DNA from: Ovis canadensis
Lineage: Eukaryota; Chordata; Mammalia; Artiodactyla; Bovidae
Reading direction: 5' to 3'
DNA: 64,000 nt
Assembly: GCF_042477335.2 (NCBI RefSeq)
Contig: NC_091260.1
Coordinates: 54,145,001-54,209,000, forward strand
How positions within the stretch are numbered: position 1 is the stretch's first letter; each line of letters begins with the position of its first letter. The position numbers and the translations under genes were made by a program. Below, piece by piece: positions 25,128 to 37,719 of this stretch. The notes below the pieces were generated by a model, which ran no database searches, was not told where the DNA came from, and saw only the letters and a program-made list of their open reading frames with translations.

Positions 25128-25689
25128 CTAGAAGATGAGATGCAAGGAGCTCCAGTTGGTTATTTAAAATACCTCTGTCCGCCAACAAAAACAAGAAAAT
25201 GAATTGACAGGATTTTTTAAACAAACTCATGCCACAGGGAATCTCATCAGACTCGGAGCATTTTTGTTGGCATTTAGAAAGACATTGTAATTTCATCTGT
25301 GTCTGCATTCCTAAATTCTTAACATTTCTCCATTTAAAAATGAAAAGAAAAAGAAACAAATGACCTTTTTTGGGGAATATGTTAAAGAAAAAAAAAGGCT
25401 AAGGCTAATCCTGAAAGCAGTATGCTTATCCCAGAGTTTTGTATTAATTTTTTTTTAATGCAGAGTAAGAAGCAGAGTTGTAGCACGTTCCTAGACTTGC
25501 CATGGGTTCACGTTATCACCAGACAAACATTATAAAGGAAAACCTGTTCCAGGGCCAGGATTCAATGAACGTGCTTCCGTGTGGGCTCCTTGAATGCACA
25601 GGAGAGCAGAGGGCCTGCTTCACAGATCATGGGAGCCAAGAACCAAAGAAGAGCTAGTTTATCCCACTTGTGTTCATGTACTCATTCTT

Positions 25690-25840
25690 TGAGAGGCTTT
25701 ATTTTTGTTTTCCAGTTAAATTGAGATGTAATCGATGTATCTCACTGTGTAAGTTTCAAGAGTCCATCATAAAGGTTTGACAAAAATATTGTGAAATGAG
25801 TTTAGTTAACACTCATCATCTCCTATAGATACAATAAATC
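25690..25840 (-). mobile_element. Old L1 fragment, antisense
   Basis: GTTAAATTGAGATGTAATCG, then GTAAGTTTCAAG and TTGTGAAATGAGTTTAGTTA resemble the antisense L1M motif TTGAGATATAATTGACATA and what follows it. Confidence 0.6.
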
Positions 25841-25939
25841 ATTCATTGTTTATCCAGCAGTTACTAGGGGCTGAATTCAATATTGCAGCAGAAGCAAAGA
25901 TGAACCGGACACAATGTCTGCTCAAGAGAAAAGCAGCCT

Positions 25940-26150
25940 GGACTAGGAATTTATCTTGTTGGCGCGGGAATCTGACCACCTGCATCTGAGTCCCAGCTTT
26001 CACATTTCCTAGCTCTGTGACCTTGGGCAAGGATTTAGACCTCTGAGCCCCAGTCTCCAGAACTGGAAAAAAAGCAGGATAGTACCTCTCTGCCAAGAGG
26101 CTGCTGAAAAGATTAAAGGAGCTAACACAGGTAAAGTACTTGTGGGTTTC
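25940..26150 (+). repeat. MIR fragment
   Basis: Sense MIR core with ATCTGAGTCCCAGCTTTCAC, TCTGTGACCTTGGGCAAGG and AGGATAGTACCTCTCTGCC. Confidence 0.85.
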
Positions 26151-28630
26151 AGAGAAGTCAGTTGTTTTCTTCTTTTGTTATTACTATCGCTATGCCTGGA
26201 ATCTGGGAGAGGACCTAAGATGGTGTCCACACCATTCAGGGAGCATCCGGGCTGGAACATCTAGCTGGAGACTCGAAGAAGACCCAGTAGAAGAGCAGGC
26301 CTTCAGTAGACATGTTGGTGAAGCCTCCAATTTGGACAAGCAGCCAGCAGGGTGTGGGAGTGTTCTAGGCAGAAAGGCAGCCTTGCGAGTATTTACAAAG
26401 GCACAAAAGCTGAAAGGAATCAGGGGACAGAGGGGTTTGAGGGGAGGTGGCCCATGTGTATGGAAGGGAACAGTGAGCTCTAAACTTGGAGCAGGGAGAC
26501 CAGAGCGTGGAGGGCCCAGAGTGCCACACAAAGGGTTAGGCTTGCTTAGGCTAGCAATGGTGGCTTACAGAAGCTAATCAATAAAAGCGAACATGTATAT
26601 ATGATCAGCTGATATTCAATATGTCTATATTGTCATTTTCCTTAACTAAGTAAGAGAATATATGTGTCAGCCACATCCTAAGTATTTGTTTTCTTTCATT
26701 TTAAACTGTGCCAGAGTTCAGTATAGTTCTTAATTGGGGTCTCTATTGATTTGGTTCTCACCGGAAATAAAATGAATGTCTGGGAAAAGGAGTCCCAAGG
26801 GAAAGTTCCATCCTCTAGTGTGGTTTGGAGAGAGCAAGTATTTGGGTTTGCTCTCCTCTGGGTTGTGGTTTGAAGGCCCTCTGATTTTTCCAGACTTTGG
26901 TCTACTTTGCCGGAAACAGAATGGAGCTACTATTCAGCCTAATTTTTTTTTTTTTGTCTTCTTAATAGAGACTGCTTACAGAGGATACACGTATCTCAAG
27001 CTAGCTTATCCTTGACAGTCTATACAACTTTTAAGTAATAAATGTCACTGAAAAATAGATACAGATGTATCTCCAAACATACTGGCTGTCTAAAACCATA
27101 TGCCGTTCTGTTTGGAGGTGTTTATGATGGTGTGTTCTGCTAAGTGTTTTGCAGAGTATTTTGTAAGACAAGGTGGTCCTAGTAATCCAAGACCTCATTA
27201 CACTTTAAGCTATTACAGTTCTGCCAAGAAATGGGGTGTGAACCCTCAGGGTGGCCAATTAGCAAGTGAGATTTCACCTGAGAGTATTATACATAAGGTG
27301 AGAGTGTCAGGCTGACAGCAGAATTTTCCTGTACATAAGTAATTAGACTTTCTACCCTCCTTTCTATTGGCCTGCAGTGGAGCTCAGGGTTTGAGCCACA
27401 GTCCTATTTACCTTGTCACCCTGACCTCTCCCACAGTGAGGAAATTCAGCTTCTTCCCAGGCCATTTATTGAAAGTCTTGAGAGTCGGTCATAAGTTTCA
27501 TGGTAATAAAATCCAAATTTGTCAAATAACATCCAGAGTATTTTTCCCTTGACAACTTAGTGGTCACTTACAGTGACTATTAAAATTTTAATTGTTCTTA
27601 ATTTTAGAACAGTTAGGGATTTTTTTATAGTTCTTTGGGGGTTTACCCTCAGGTTGATCATTGTTTAGCAAATAGAACGAGCTCCCCAAACAATTCAAGG
27701 TCAACACTTAGCTTGGCTTCAGTTATCTTTACATTGGACAGATGAGATTCTAAGTTTGGACTGAACTATACAGTTGATTATTCTGGGACTCATTTAGTAT
27801 TGCCTGTGTAGACCAAGCTCTAGAATGGAAGCCTCAGATTGGCCCACAGGAAAATTTAGTCCATGCCCTTTATGCAAAACTGAGTTCCAGCCATCATGGG
27901 CATCTGCCCTTCCCTTAACAACCTCCCTTGGAAGACCAAGAGCAAATGACCACACCATGCAGAGAGGAAGAGCTAGGAACGGGATGTGGCCTACCAAGGT
28001 TGTATCCACACATGCCAGCTCTCAGGGCATGGGACACAACTTCTGGGAAATTTGATTCTGTCCTAATATGACCCCTGACTGATCCCATTTGACTTCAGCT
28101 CCTCAGCTAAAGCTGTCAGAGGTCAAGCAAGACAACCCTGAAGGGTTATTTGATTTGTTCACATTCTACAATCTGTTCAAAGTTAAAGCAGATGCCACTC
28201 TGGGTTACAGTAAGATGTGGCATCTACTAAAACTAGTGAGGAGAAATGAAATCCACCAACTGTCACCATAGCTACTGCCCAGACAATTCTCGCTGGAACC
28301 TGACCCCTCTATCCCATCCTACCCTTTCTAATGACCAAGGACAAGGTGAGGCAGAGGAGTAGAGGAGAGTCCTAAGTGATCAACACAGTATGAACCTAAT
28401 CTTGGTAAGGCAGATAGGCACAGCCCCAGTACATTCAACGGCTCAAATTGTTGGCATGATGCAGAACTCAAAGGGCCTTTGTCAGTCATCAGCTGATCCA
28501 ACCCCTCTTGGTACAGGTGACCAAGGAGAAAATGAAAGGACTGAGGTGACAGTCAGTCGCTAGGATGCTGGTTTTCTGACCTGGTTAGTGACCTGTATGT
28601 CAGTGGTCCTCAGATGATATCCATCAGCAT
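26151..28630. other. Intron 4 sequence, nothing recognised
   Basis: About 2.5 kb. Overlapping 113- and 145-codon frames at 26190-26577 oppose each other and show no domain. No ruminant-specific repeat is visible. Confidence 0.45.
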
Positions 28631-29041
28631 TGTTATTGTTCAGTTGCTAAGTCGTGTCCTACTCTTTGTGATCCCATGAACTGCAGCACACCAGGCTTCC
28701 CTGTCCTTCACTATCTCCCTGAGTTTGCTCAAACTCATGTCCATTGAGTCAGTGATGCCATCCAGCCATCTCATCCTCTGTCACCCCCCTCTCCTCTTGC
28801 CATCAATCTTTCCCAGCATCAGGATCTTTTCCAATGAGTTGGCTCTTCACATCAGGTGGCCAAAGTATTGAAGCCTCAGCATCAGTCCTTCCAATGAATA
28901 TTCAGAGTTGATTTCCTTTAGGATTGACTGGTTTGATCTCCATGCTGGTACTCTCAAGAGTCTTCTCCAGCACCACAATTTGAAAGCATCAATTCTTCAG
29001 TGCTCAGCCTTCTTTATGGTCCAACTCTCACATCTGTACAC
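28631..29041 (-). mobile_element. BovB LINE 3' fragment, minus
   Basis: Starts TTCAGTTGCTAAGTCGTGTC (antisense end), then TGCCATCCAGCCATCTCATC, GGTGGCCAAAGTATTGAAGC, and ends GTCCAACTCTCACATCTGTA. It covers the last 410 bp or so of BovB, opposite in orientation to the next copy. Confidence 0.92.
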
Positions 29042-29049
29042 ACCCTACA

Positions 29050-29640
29050 GTTTATTTTCCACACAGATCCCAGAGGGCTCCCTTTTAAAGACTCAAGACA
29101 GATTCTGTTTCCCTTGACACCCTCTGGCGGCTTCCATCTCATTCAAGGTCCTCAATGCAGCTTTCAGGCCCACAGGGTCTGGTCCTACTTGACGCTGTCT
29201 GGCTCACTTCACACTGCAACTCCCATACTGCTTTAGCCACACAGGCCCACAGGCTCTTCCAGGGTATTCACCACTGTCCCCCAGCTACACTCAGGGTCTC
29301 TGTGTCTGCTGCTGCCTCTGGACTATTCTCTCCTAAATAGCTGCATCATATATCTAAGTTCCCTGAGGTCTGCACCCAACTGCCACTTGTCAGAGAGACC
29401 TTAGCTGAACTCTATTTAAATTAGTAGCCCTACTATACCCCCTCCCATAACTTTCTATCTCCCTTAACCTGATTCACTTTCCAGCCCCTGAAGTGGTGTA
29501 TTTATTCCACAGAAGCTCAGCTGACTGCAAGGAACATCTTTAATTTACTGCTGAGTTATCAGCCCCTTAACCCAGTGCCTGGCACATAGGAAGTGCTCAA
29601 GAATACTTGATGAATGAATGAATGAGTGAGTGAATATGAA
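29050..29640 (+). mobile_element. L2 LINE 3' fragment
   Basis: Follows L2 order: TCCATCTCATTCAAGGTCCT, TTTAGCCACACAGGCC, CAGAGAGACCTTAGCTGAAC, and the terminal CAGTGCCTGGCACATAGGAA then TGAATGAATGAATGAGTGAG. Ancient and diverged. Confidence 0.75.
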
Positions 29641-29707
29641 GCTGATGTCCCCAGGGCTCCAGCAACTGGGTGTTCTAATATTGAGTCTCATGCTCATTTC
29701 TGACAGA

Positions 29708-30701
29708 TGGCAGGTCAGGAAGCAACAGTTAGAACTGGACATGGAACAACAGACTGGTTCCAAATAGGAAAAGGAGTATTTCAAAGCTGTATATCGTCAC
29801 CCTGCTTATTTAATTTATATGCTGAGTACATCATGAGAAATGCTGGGCTGGAGGAAGCACAAGCTGGAATCAAGATTGCCGGGAGAAATATCAATAACCT
29901 CAGATATGCAGATGACACCACCCTTATGGCAGAAAGTGAAGAAGAACTAAAGAGCCTCTTGATGAAAGTGAAAGAGGAGAGTGAAAAAGTTGGTTTAAAG
30001 CTCAACATTCAGAAAACTAAGATAATGGCATCTGGTCCCATCACTTCATGGCAAATAGATGGGGAAACAGTGGAAACAGTGGTTGACTTTATTTGCAGGG
30101 GAGGGGGCTCCCAAATCACTGTAGATGGTGATTGCAGCCATGAAATTAAAAGACGTTTATTCCTTGGAAGGAAAGTTATGACCAACCTAGACAGCACACT
30201 AAAAAGCAGAGACATCACTTTGTCAACAAAGGTCCATCTAGTCAAGGCTATGGTTTCTCCAGTAGTCATGTATGGATGTGAGAGTTGGACTATAAAGAAA
30301 GCTGAGCACCAAAGAATTGATGCTTTTCAACTGTGGTGTTGGAGAAGACTTTTGAGAGTCCCTTGGACTGCAAGGAGATCCAACCAGTCCATTCTAAAGG
30401 AAATCAGACCTGGGTGTTCATTGGAAGGACTGATGTTGAAGCTGAAACTCCAATATTTTGGCCACCTGATGCGAAGAGCTGACTCATTTGAAAAGACCCT
30501 GATGCTGGGGAAGATTGAAGGCAGGAGGAGAAGGGGATGACAGAGGATGAGATGGTTGGATGGCATCACCCACTCAATGGACATGAGTTTGAGTGAACTC
30601 CGGGAGTTGGTGATGGACAGGGAGGCCTGGCGTGCTGCAGTTCATGGGGTCACAAAGAGTCAGACACAACTGAGCGACTGAACTGAACTGAACTGAACTG
30701 A
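29708..30701 (+). mobile_element. BovB LINE, 3' kilobase with open reverse transcriptase part
   Basis: A frame of 277 codons (29707-30540) carries the RTE reverse transcriptase: GQEATVRTGHGTTDWFQIGK, NNLRYADDTTLMAE with the YADD catalytic motif kept, GLKLNIQKTKIMASG, and [18 protein letters not shown]. It ends in the CTGAACTGAACTGAACTGAC tail. The 5' part of the reverse transcriptase, the endonuclease and any ORF1 are absent, so it is a dead 5'-truncated copy. Confidence 0.95.
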
Positions 30702-30858
30702 CGTGAGAGGATACTAGTATTTTATACACCATCAGCAAGAATATGGATAGTAGACCTTTCTGGAAGCTCTTTGGCAATATCTAATGTACTTTGCTTTTTT
30801 ATACAGTTCATGGGGTTCTCACAGCAAATATACTTTAGTGGTTTGGCATTCCCTCCTC

Positions 30859-31019
30859 CAGGAGGAGAAGGGGACAACAGAGGATGAGATGGTTGGATGG
30901 CATCACCAATTCAATGGACATGAACTTGGGCAAACTCTGGGTGATGGTGAGGGACAGGGAACCCTGGCATGCTGCAGTCCATGGGGTCACAAAGAGTTGG
31001 ACACAACTTAGTGACAGAA
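30859..31019 (+). mobile_element. BovB LINE 3' end, short
   Basis: AGGAGGAGAAGGGGACAACA through ATGAGATGGTTGGATGGCAT to AAAGAGTTGGACACAACTTA. It lacks the GAACTGAACTGA tail. Confidence 0.85.
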
Positions 31020-31039
31020 CAACAATGCACTTTAAAAGG

Positions 31040-31530
31040 CACCAATATAATTTTGGACCCAGATATGCCATGACTAAGAATGTTCCCTGTTGGATGTACT
31101 CACAGAAATTCATCAAGACATGTAACCTCATGATAATATTTTGCATAATAGCAAAAACTAGACAACTGAAGTATCCATCAATAGGAGACTGGGTAAAGAA
31201 ATCCTTGTACAGCCAAACAGTGGAAAAATGTGGAACCATCACTTTAAAATGTGCTGAATTTATAAGCGCTCATATGGAAAATTCTTCTGCTTGACATACA
31301 AGTGAAAAAGCTAAGATGAAGAATGGCATTCCTAGTACAACCCTTTTGTGTAAATTTTTTAGATAAGATATACAAATGCATATGTGCTGGCAGACGGCAC
31401 AGAATATTTTTAGGCTGAATCATAGGAAATTTTTAATAGCCATTACATTGGGGAGAGGGGACTAGGGTGGAAAGGAAAACTTTCACTTTTCATTTTGTAC
31501 ATTTTTGTAGTGTTTAACTTTCCAGCCAAG
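31040..31530 (+). mobile_element. Old L1 (L1M) fragment
   Basis: CTGAAGTATCCATCAATAGG, AGACTGGGTAAAGAAATCC and AGCCAAACAGTGGAAAAATG follow the sense L1 3' order. Confidence 0.7.
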
Positions 31531-31860
31531 AATAGTCTCATTCTTGTACAATTTTTAAATGTCAACAAAATTGCTTGAGTGAGGAGATGACATGCCATTT
31601 CTTTTGTTGTTGTTCTTATGCTTCCTCTGTTCCTAAGAAAGCAACAACCAGTATTCACCATTTCAAAAATTAAAATCAGAGAGCTCAACTGGACCTGCTC
31701 ATCATCTCAAACCTCCAGATATTCTGAACGGAGGAAAGTGTATCTGGGATAATTTCTTCTAAAACTGATCACAGAACTCTTCACAAACTGATTGCTGTGA
31801 CTGAGGCATATGACAAGTTTAAAGATGTCTAGGAAAATAAAATAAAATAAAGAAGCCTAG

Positions 31861-32083
31861 GGGCTTCCCAGGTGACACTAGTGGTAAAGAGGTAGAGAAC
31901 GCACCCCCCAAAGCAGGAGACACGAGAGACTGGGATTTGATCCCTGGGTCAGGAAGATCTCCTGAAGGGCATGGCAACCCACTTCAGTAGTCTTGCCTGG
32001 AAAAATCCCATGGACAGAGGAGCCAGATGGGCTACAGTCCAGGGGTTGCAAAGAGTCGGACATGACTGAAGTGACTTAGCACA
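31861..32083 (+). mobile_element. Bov-tA SINE
   Basis: GGCTTCCCAGGTGACACTAG head, TTTGATCCCTGGGTCAGGAA, and end AGTGACTTAGCAC. An AAAAT repeat precedes it. It abuts an oppositely oriented Bov-tA 22 bp away. Confidence 0.93.
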
Positions 32084-32104
32084 GAATTGCTGCCATCAGG
32101 AGAC

Positions 32105-32307
32105 AACGTGAACGTGAACGTGAAGTCGCTCAGTTGTGTCCGACTTTTTGCGACCCCATGGACTGTAGCCTACCAGGCTCCTCTGTCCATGGGATTTTCC
32201 AGGCAATAGTACTGGAGTGGATTGCCATTTCCTTCTCCAGGGAATCTTCCCAACCCAGGGATTGAACCCGAGTCATCCATATCATAGACAGACGCTTTAC
32301 CGTCTGC
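32105..32307 (-). mobile_element. Bov-tA SINE, minus, with non-SINE 5' end
   Basis: GTGAACGTGAACGTGAAGTC on the tail side, antisense BovA body, then GACGCTTTACCGTCTGC, where the expected GAGCCACCAGGGAAGCCC is missing and a U2-like sequence begins instead. Confidence 0.92.
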
Positions 32308-32331
32308 GATCTCAGCCAAAAGGCCGAGAAG
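32308..32331 (-). pseudogene. U2 snRNA 5' fragment fused to a Bov-tA SINE
   Basis: The minus strand reads CTTCTCGGCCTTTT then GGCTGAGATC, matching nucleotides 5-28 of U2 snRNA with one difference (G for A). It runs straight into the SINE at CAGACGGTAAAG. It looks like the 5' end of one chimeric retrotranscript and is not a functional snRNA. Confidence 0.8.
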
Positions 32332-32339
32332 TTTCTTCC

Positions 32340-32769
<430 letters not shown>

Positions 32770-33137
32770 TTAGGCTCGAAGCCCGTGGCAATGGCAGAAG
32801 TGTGCAAAAGAGCAACTAACAAAGAAAAGGCTACAGTTTTCCTGGCACTGGCTTATGTCAGGAAAACCCTTTCCCTATTTGAGAATTTGGAGAAAAGACA
32901 AGATATTACCGAAGTTAAGAAAAATGTACCTGTGGGCCAGGTTAAGTATTCCAGGTGCAAAAAGCCTTTGCCCACAAATACCTCTGAACATGTGCCCTCT
33001 ACTCCCACGTCTGCTCTCTACCTGAAGCCATCTCCCCACTGAGGTCTTCTCCACCCTCACCAGCCCCTGTGCTTTCCACGCTCTGAATATGAAGCAGAAC
33101 TGAAAGGACAGTAGGGACCCATTCATTCATATTCAAT

Positions 33138-33351
33138 ACTTCCCCGGTGGCTCAGATGGTAAAGCGTCTGCCCGCAACGCGGGACACCCGGGTTTGATCC
33201 CTGGGTTGGGAAGATCTCCTGGAGAAGGAAACGGCAACCCACTCCAGTACTCTTGCCTGGAGAATCCCGCGGACGAAGGAGCCTGGTAAGCTACACCCCA
33301 TGGGGTCGCAAAGAGTCAGACACGACTGAGCGACTTCACTTTCACTTTCAC
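33138..33351 (+). mobile_element. Bov-tA SINE
   Basis: ACTTCCCCGGTGGCTCAGAT head, body, and tail CACTTTCACTTTCAC. Confidence 0.95.
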
Positions 33352-33609
33352 TACCTGCCTAGTTGGGGAGCACAGATGCCTAAGTGTGCAAAGAGGAGTG
33401 GGCCTGGCTATCCCCTCTCTGTCCTCTCTTCTATCAGCATCAGCATCTCAGTTTCTCTCTCCAGTTTGTGTTCTGACTAGTTCCAGTGCATCTGAGTCCT
33501 GCCTACTTCCGGTCCCTGCCAAGCTCCAAGGACAAGAGTGGAAACGGGCCGTTGGTTTATCTCGGTTGAGTCCCGGCTCAAGTAAGATAGCCTTTGTGCT
33601 CAGCAACGT

Positions 33610-33740
33610 AAAACTTTGTGTGAAATTGGAGAAGTCACTTAATCTTTCTGAGCCTGTTTCCTTCTATAAGCACCGTTTGGCAAGTTCTGATACCACATTT
33701 AAACCCATTAATGTTCACTAAAGATGAAATGAGCAAATAC
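33610..33740 (+). repeat. MIR-like fragment
   Basis: GAGAAGTCACTTAATCTTTC and TGAGCCTGTTTCCTTCTATA resemble the sense MIR core. Confidence 0.6.
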
Positions 33741-34084
33741 AATCTTGAAACACTTAAGAGTCACAGATTCTGTAGAATTCTGTAGAATTACCCCCAAATT
33801 CCAGCCTTCTTATTTCAGAAGACAGGGTCAAGAACGGAATTCCATGCAGCAGGGTGAATTAGGTATCCCATAGACAACTGCGGGGAAGCCCTATGAGGGG
33901 CATTCCTGCCCCATCCCTAGGAAAAAACACCCAGAGGAGGAGAGCCACCTGGTTCAAATAGACGAACATCACAAAAGACATAGCTCATCCATTTCTTCTC
34001 AGCCTCATCCCACTCTGAAGGACTAAGTCCTATATGCATCACAGAAGCAAATATGTCAGAACTGCCAGAGCCGAGTGCTGCTGC

Positions 34085-34290
34085 TGAGAGGCAGGCTAGA
34101 ATAACGCTTGAACAGCCTGGGTTCGTACCCAGCTCTGCCACTTCCGGGCTGTTTCTGCACCGCTCTGGGTCTCAGTTTTTCCCATCTGGAAAATGAGGAA
34201 GATAGCCGTAGCTATCTCAAGGGGTTGTTGTCATTTTAAATGATTCAGCAGATATAAAATCTGTAAACGTCAGCACTCACCTTTTGTTCT
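34085..34290 (+). repeat. MIR fragment
   Basis: CCTGGGTTCGTACCCAGCTC, TGCCACTTCCGGGCTG and GGGTCTCAGTTTTTCCCATC. A well-preserved MIR core with its B-box. Confidence 0.88.
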
Positions 34291-34609
34291 TATCATTTGG
34301 AGAGAGAGAATTATAAACCTAGGGATCTTGCTAGGCTTCTAATTCCTAATAGAAGTGTTCAGAAAATAAGTGATTTACTTACTGTTACAGCATATCTTAC
34401 TGACCCACTTTCATGGAAACTAAGACTCCCTGTTCATGCTTTCACATCCCAAACAGGGATCTTCCACGATGTCTTATCCTTAATTCCTCCCAAGTATGAT
34501 GAGTGCAGCTGGTCAGTTTTACTGACCCCCTGGGACAGTCGGAGGACAGATGAGTAGAGTTTACAGGAGAGCCCTCACTTAGCCACTACATCCAAAGTTT
34601 AATCCAAGC

Positions 34610-34760
34610 CTTGACAGGTTGCCTGATCTCTTTAATCTTCAATTTCCTTATCAATTATATGAGAGTTTAGTATCAACTTATCTCCTAGAGCTCTTCTGGG
34701 GATTAAATGAACAAGAGTGTGTAAAACACCTACAACAGTTCTTGGGACTGTGAAAGAAAA
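34610..34760 (+). repeat. MIR-like fragment
   Basis: CAATTTCCTTATCAATTAT, GGGGATTAAATGAAC and TGTAAAACACCTACAACAG follow the 3' half of MIR. Confidence 0.6.
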
Positions 34761-35435
34761 TGGCAGACACTGGCTCTATTGCTTAGCCATCAAGCTAAAG
34801 TCTCAGAGTCATTATTTTTTTAGGCAAAGCAGAATGGTGTAGAAATAACACCTACTAATCAAAGATAATTTTCTGCTGATTTGGCTATGCTAATTCAATT
34901 TTCCAAAGGAATGAAATTTTCACTTAGCCCATGAAGTCATCATGGCCTGAGAAAGTATGTATGCTGATGAATTCATGAGTGGACTTGAGCTGCGTGATTT
35001 AATCCTCAAGCTACAATAAAAAATATTCTTTCAAAATATCTATCTTCTCTTTGATAATTATATAAAAATCACCCAGCTATAGCAGGAAGAATCACAGAAT
35101 AGTGCAATATGGTGAATATAAGGTGCTTTTAAAAAGCTCTGATCTAATCAACTCCTTACCTTGAGCACCTAAAGAGCATCACTTTCTCTCAACCTTCTAG
35201 TATTCTGAAAGCTTTCCATCTATATTCCTTGTTCTGGGAGCCTAAGACAGCCTCCAACACAGACTGTAAAGTTTCAGCTGCTAGACATCACCTGTCCATT
35301 CCTCCCTCTCCTTCTTCTTCTCAAAATCCTAATCCCAGGCCACCATGCTGCCACTGGCCACCCAAAGCACCAGAATGGGAAGAACAATGATTTGACTGAA
35401 AAGCATGAACTTGCATTACTTCCGTCCTAACAGGT
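34761..35435. other. Intron 3 sequence, nothing recognised
   Basis: About 0.7 kb of AT-rich sequence with no named element or frame of interest. Confidence 0.45.
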
Positions 35436-35437
35436 TT

Positions 35438-35640
35438 AAGGATTTCTGTGGTGGCTCAGACAGTAAAGAATCTGCCTGCCATGTGAGAGACCTGGGTTCA
35501 ATCCCTGGGTCAGGAAGATCCCCAGGAGAAGGGAGTGGCAACGCACTCCAGTATCCTTGCCGGGAGAACTCCATGGACAGAGGAGCCTGGCGAGCTACAG
35601 TCCATGGAGTCACAAAGAGTCGGACACAACTGAGCAACTA

Positions 35641-35676
<36 letters not shown>
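35438..35676 (+). mobile_element. Bov-tA SINE with (CA)n tail
   Basis: AAGGATTTCTGTGGTGGCTC head, and a tail with about 16 CA units at 35644-35675. Confidence 0.94.
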
Positions 35677-35678
<2 letters not shown>

Positions 35679-36268
35679 TTAATGGTAGAAGAGAATAGAC
35701 AGGCTCTGAACACATGTCTGAAAACTCATTTTACCTCGATTTGCAAATGAATCACAAAATTTACCTTCTTTCCTCGCCAAGTAGCTGAGTGTCTCCCTCT
35801 CCTGCCAAAATTAGCAGCAAAGCTGCTGGCCCCCAGTGAGGTTCACTCACACCCCCACCCACTGCGGGGGAGGCTTCATCACACCTACCTCATAGGACCT
35901 CAAGCCAGAAGCAAAGCCCCAGAGACCGTCTTTTCTTAAGGAGAAGCATTCTCACATCCACACGTGTTTTTTAATGGGAGGAAAGCCCGTTAGCACATTA
36001 TAGACACTGTAAATTGGAAGTGCAAATTTTTGTAAAAAGCAAGGGAGAAAAATAAATCCAGAGTATTAAGTTGCCTTTGGAACACTTTCCACTGGACTTC
36101 CAGGCTGAAAGGCTTTATAAGGTTATCTGATCTGCCCCCTGCCTCTGGTCAGAACAACACCCAAACCTCAAAATCCTGACTGACAGAGCATGCTGTCATT
36201 ACGAACAGAAGAAAATAGGATTCCCTCTTCTGACTGACTTGTTCTTGTATTAGGCCTCATTTCTAGCC

Positions 36269-36492
36269 AGGGCTTCCCTGGTAACTCAGACAGTAAAGAA
36301 TCAGCCTGCAACATGGGAGACCCAGGTTCAATCCCTGGGTCTGGAAGATCCTCTGGAGAAGGAAACAGCTACCCACTCCAGTATTCTTGCCTGGAGAATC
36401 CCATGGACAGAGGAGTCTAGCATGCTACAGTCCATGGGGTTGCAAAGAGTCAGACACAAATGTGCGACTAACACACTTTCACTTTCACTTTC
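36269..36492 (+). mobile_element. Bov-tA SINE
   Basis: AGGGCTTCCCTGGTAACTCA head, and tail CACTTTCACTTTCACTTTCC. Confidence 0.95.
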
Positions 36493-36959
36493 CAGCAAGA
36501 AAGAAGCCATCACTAAATTTGTAAATGTAGCCATTCCCCTGCTGGACACTAAATGGAGTTAAGAGAACCATACAGTCTCCCTACACAGCACCACCACTCC
36601 CCATGGGTGCGTAGATGGATTCCACACAAGGCAGCTGTGAAGTTAACCCCCAAGAGGGGACCAGCTCCAGGGTAATAATGATTTGCTTTTATTGTTCAAA
36701 TAAGATGATCATCATTCACCATCTTTCATTCATTCTGGGGAGTTTGCCAGAACAAGGAAGCATGCTCTCCCTTCATTTCATCTCAGTTCCCTTGATGTTA
36801 TCCTCTGGAGTTGGGCTATTCCATGTAAAAGAACGCCATTTTTGCCTTTGACTTTTCTCTCTGATGGTACCTGTTAGCCATGTCTGTCTGCTAATGTGGT
36901 TTCTTTTTAATTCTCCATCATGGGGAAAGCAGAATAGAAATCTAGTTCCTTTTCAAAGT

Positions 36960-37216
36960 GGACTCACAGGTACAGAGAACAAACTAGTGGTTACCAGTGG
37001 GGAGAAGAAAGGAAGGAGAAGCACTACAGAGGATTAAGCAGTGCAAACTATCAGATATGGAATCAGCTACAAGGATAGATTGCACAACACGGGGGATATA
37101 GCCAATATTCTGTAATAACTACAAATCAACGAAAGTTTTCAAAATCATGAACCATTATATTGACACCAGTAACTCACATAACATTGTACATCAGCTATAC
37201 TTCAATTTAAAAGAAA
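36960..37216 (+). mobile_element. L1 3' end (artiodactyl type)
   Basis: CAAACTAGTGGTTACCAGTG, then ATAACATTGTACATCAGCTA and TACTTCAATTTAAAAG, the typical L1 3'UTR end. Confidence 0.8.
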
Positions 37217-37719
37217 GAGGCAGAGTTCTATTTTAACTGAGCATAAAGAGTTGCCATTTATAACATGGCTCCTATCTATAACAGTGGGCAGAGTCTTCTC
37301 ATTTCTTTTTGGGGAGACACATTCATAGGTGAATTCCTCAGGGGCTGTGTTCCAAACAAGTCAGCAGAGAACGCTACCTGCCTCAGCTGTTCTGTAAAGT
37401 GAGAATGAATAGCCTGGCAGTATCTGGCTCCCAGGGTTGTCTAGATATCCAAGAAAGCCTATAAAGCGCTCAGATGGAGGCAACTGGGAGAAACCTACCA
37501 AAGCTGAGTACAGGGTGAGGCTGCCCCAGGGCTTGGCTAGTGGAATCTACATGAACTCAAGTATTCATCAGGTGACTCTACCTTCCTCACCACAAATCAT
37601 TGGTTCCCAGTGCAAACGAGGAAAGTGAAGGGTGCTGGGCAGCATTTTTCAAGTCTTTTGAAAAAAGGTGACCTTTAACCTCTCCTTCAGTCAAAGAGGC
37701 GGTCAGGGACAAAGACTTT

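Noticed and set aside
26190..26577. Overlapping 145- and 113-codon frames on opposite strands in intron 4
   Set aside because: Neither shows a family motif, and overlapping open frames in GC-richer DNA are common by chance.
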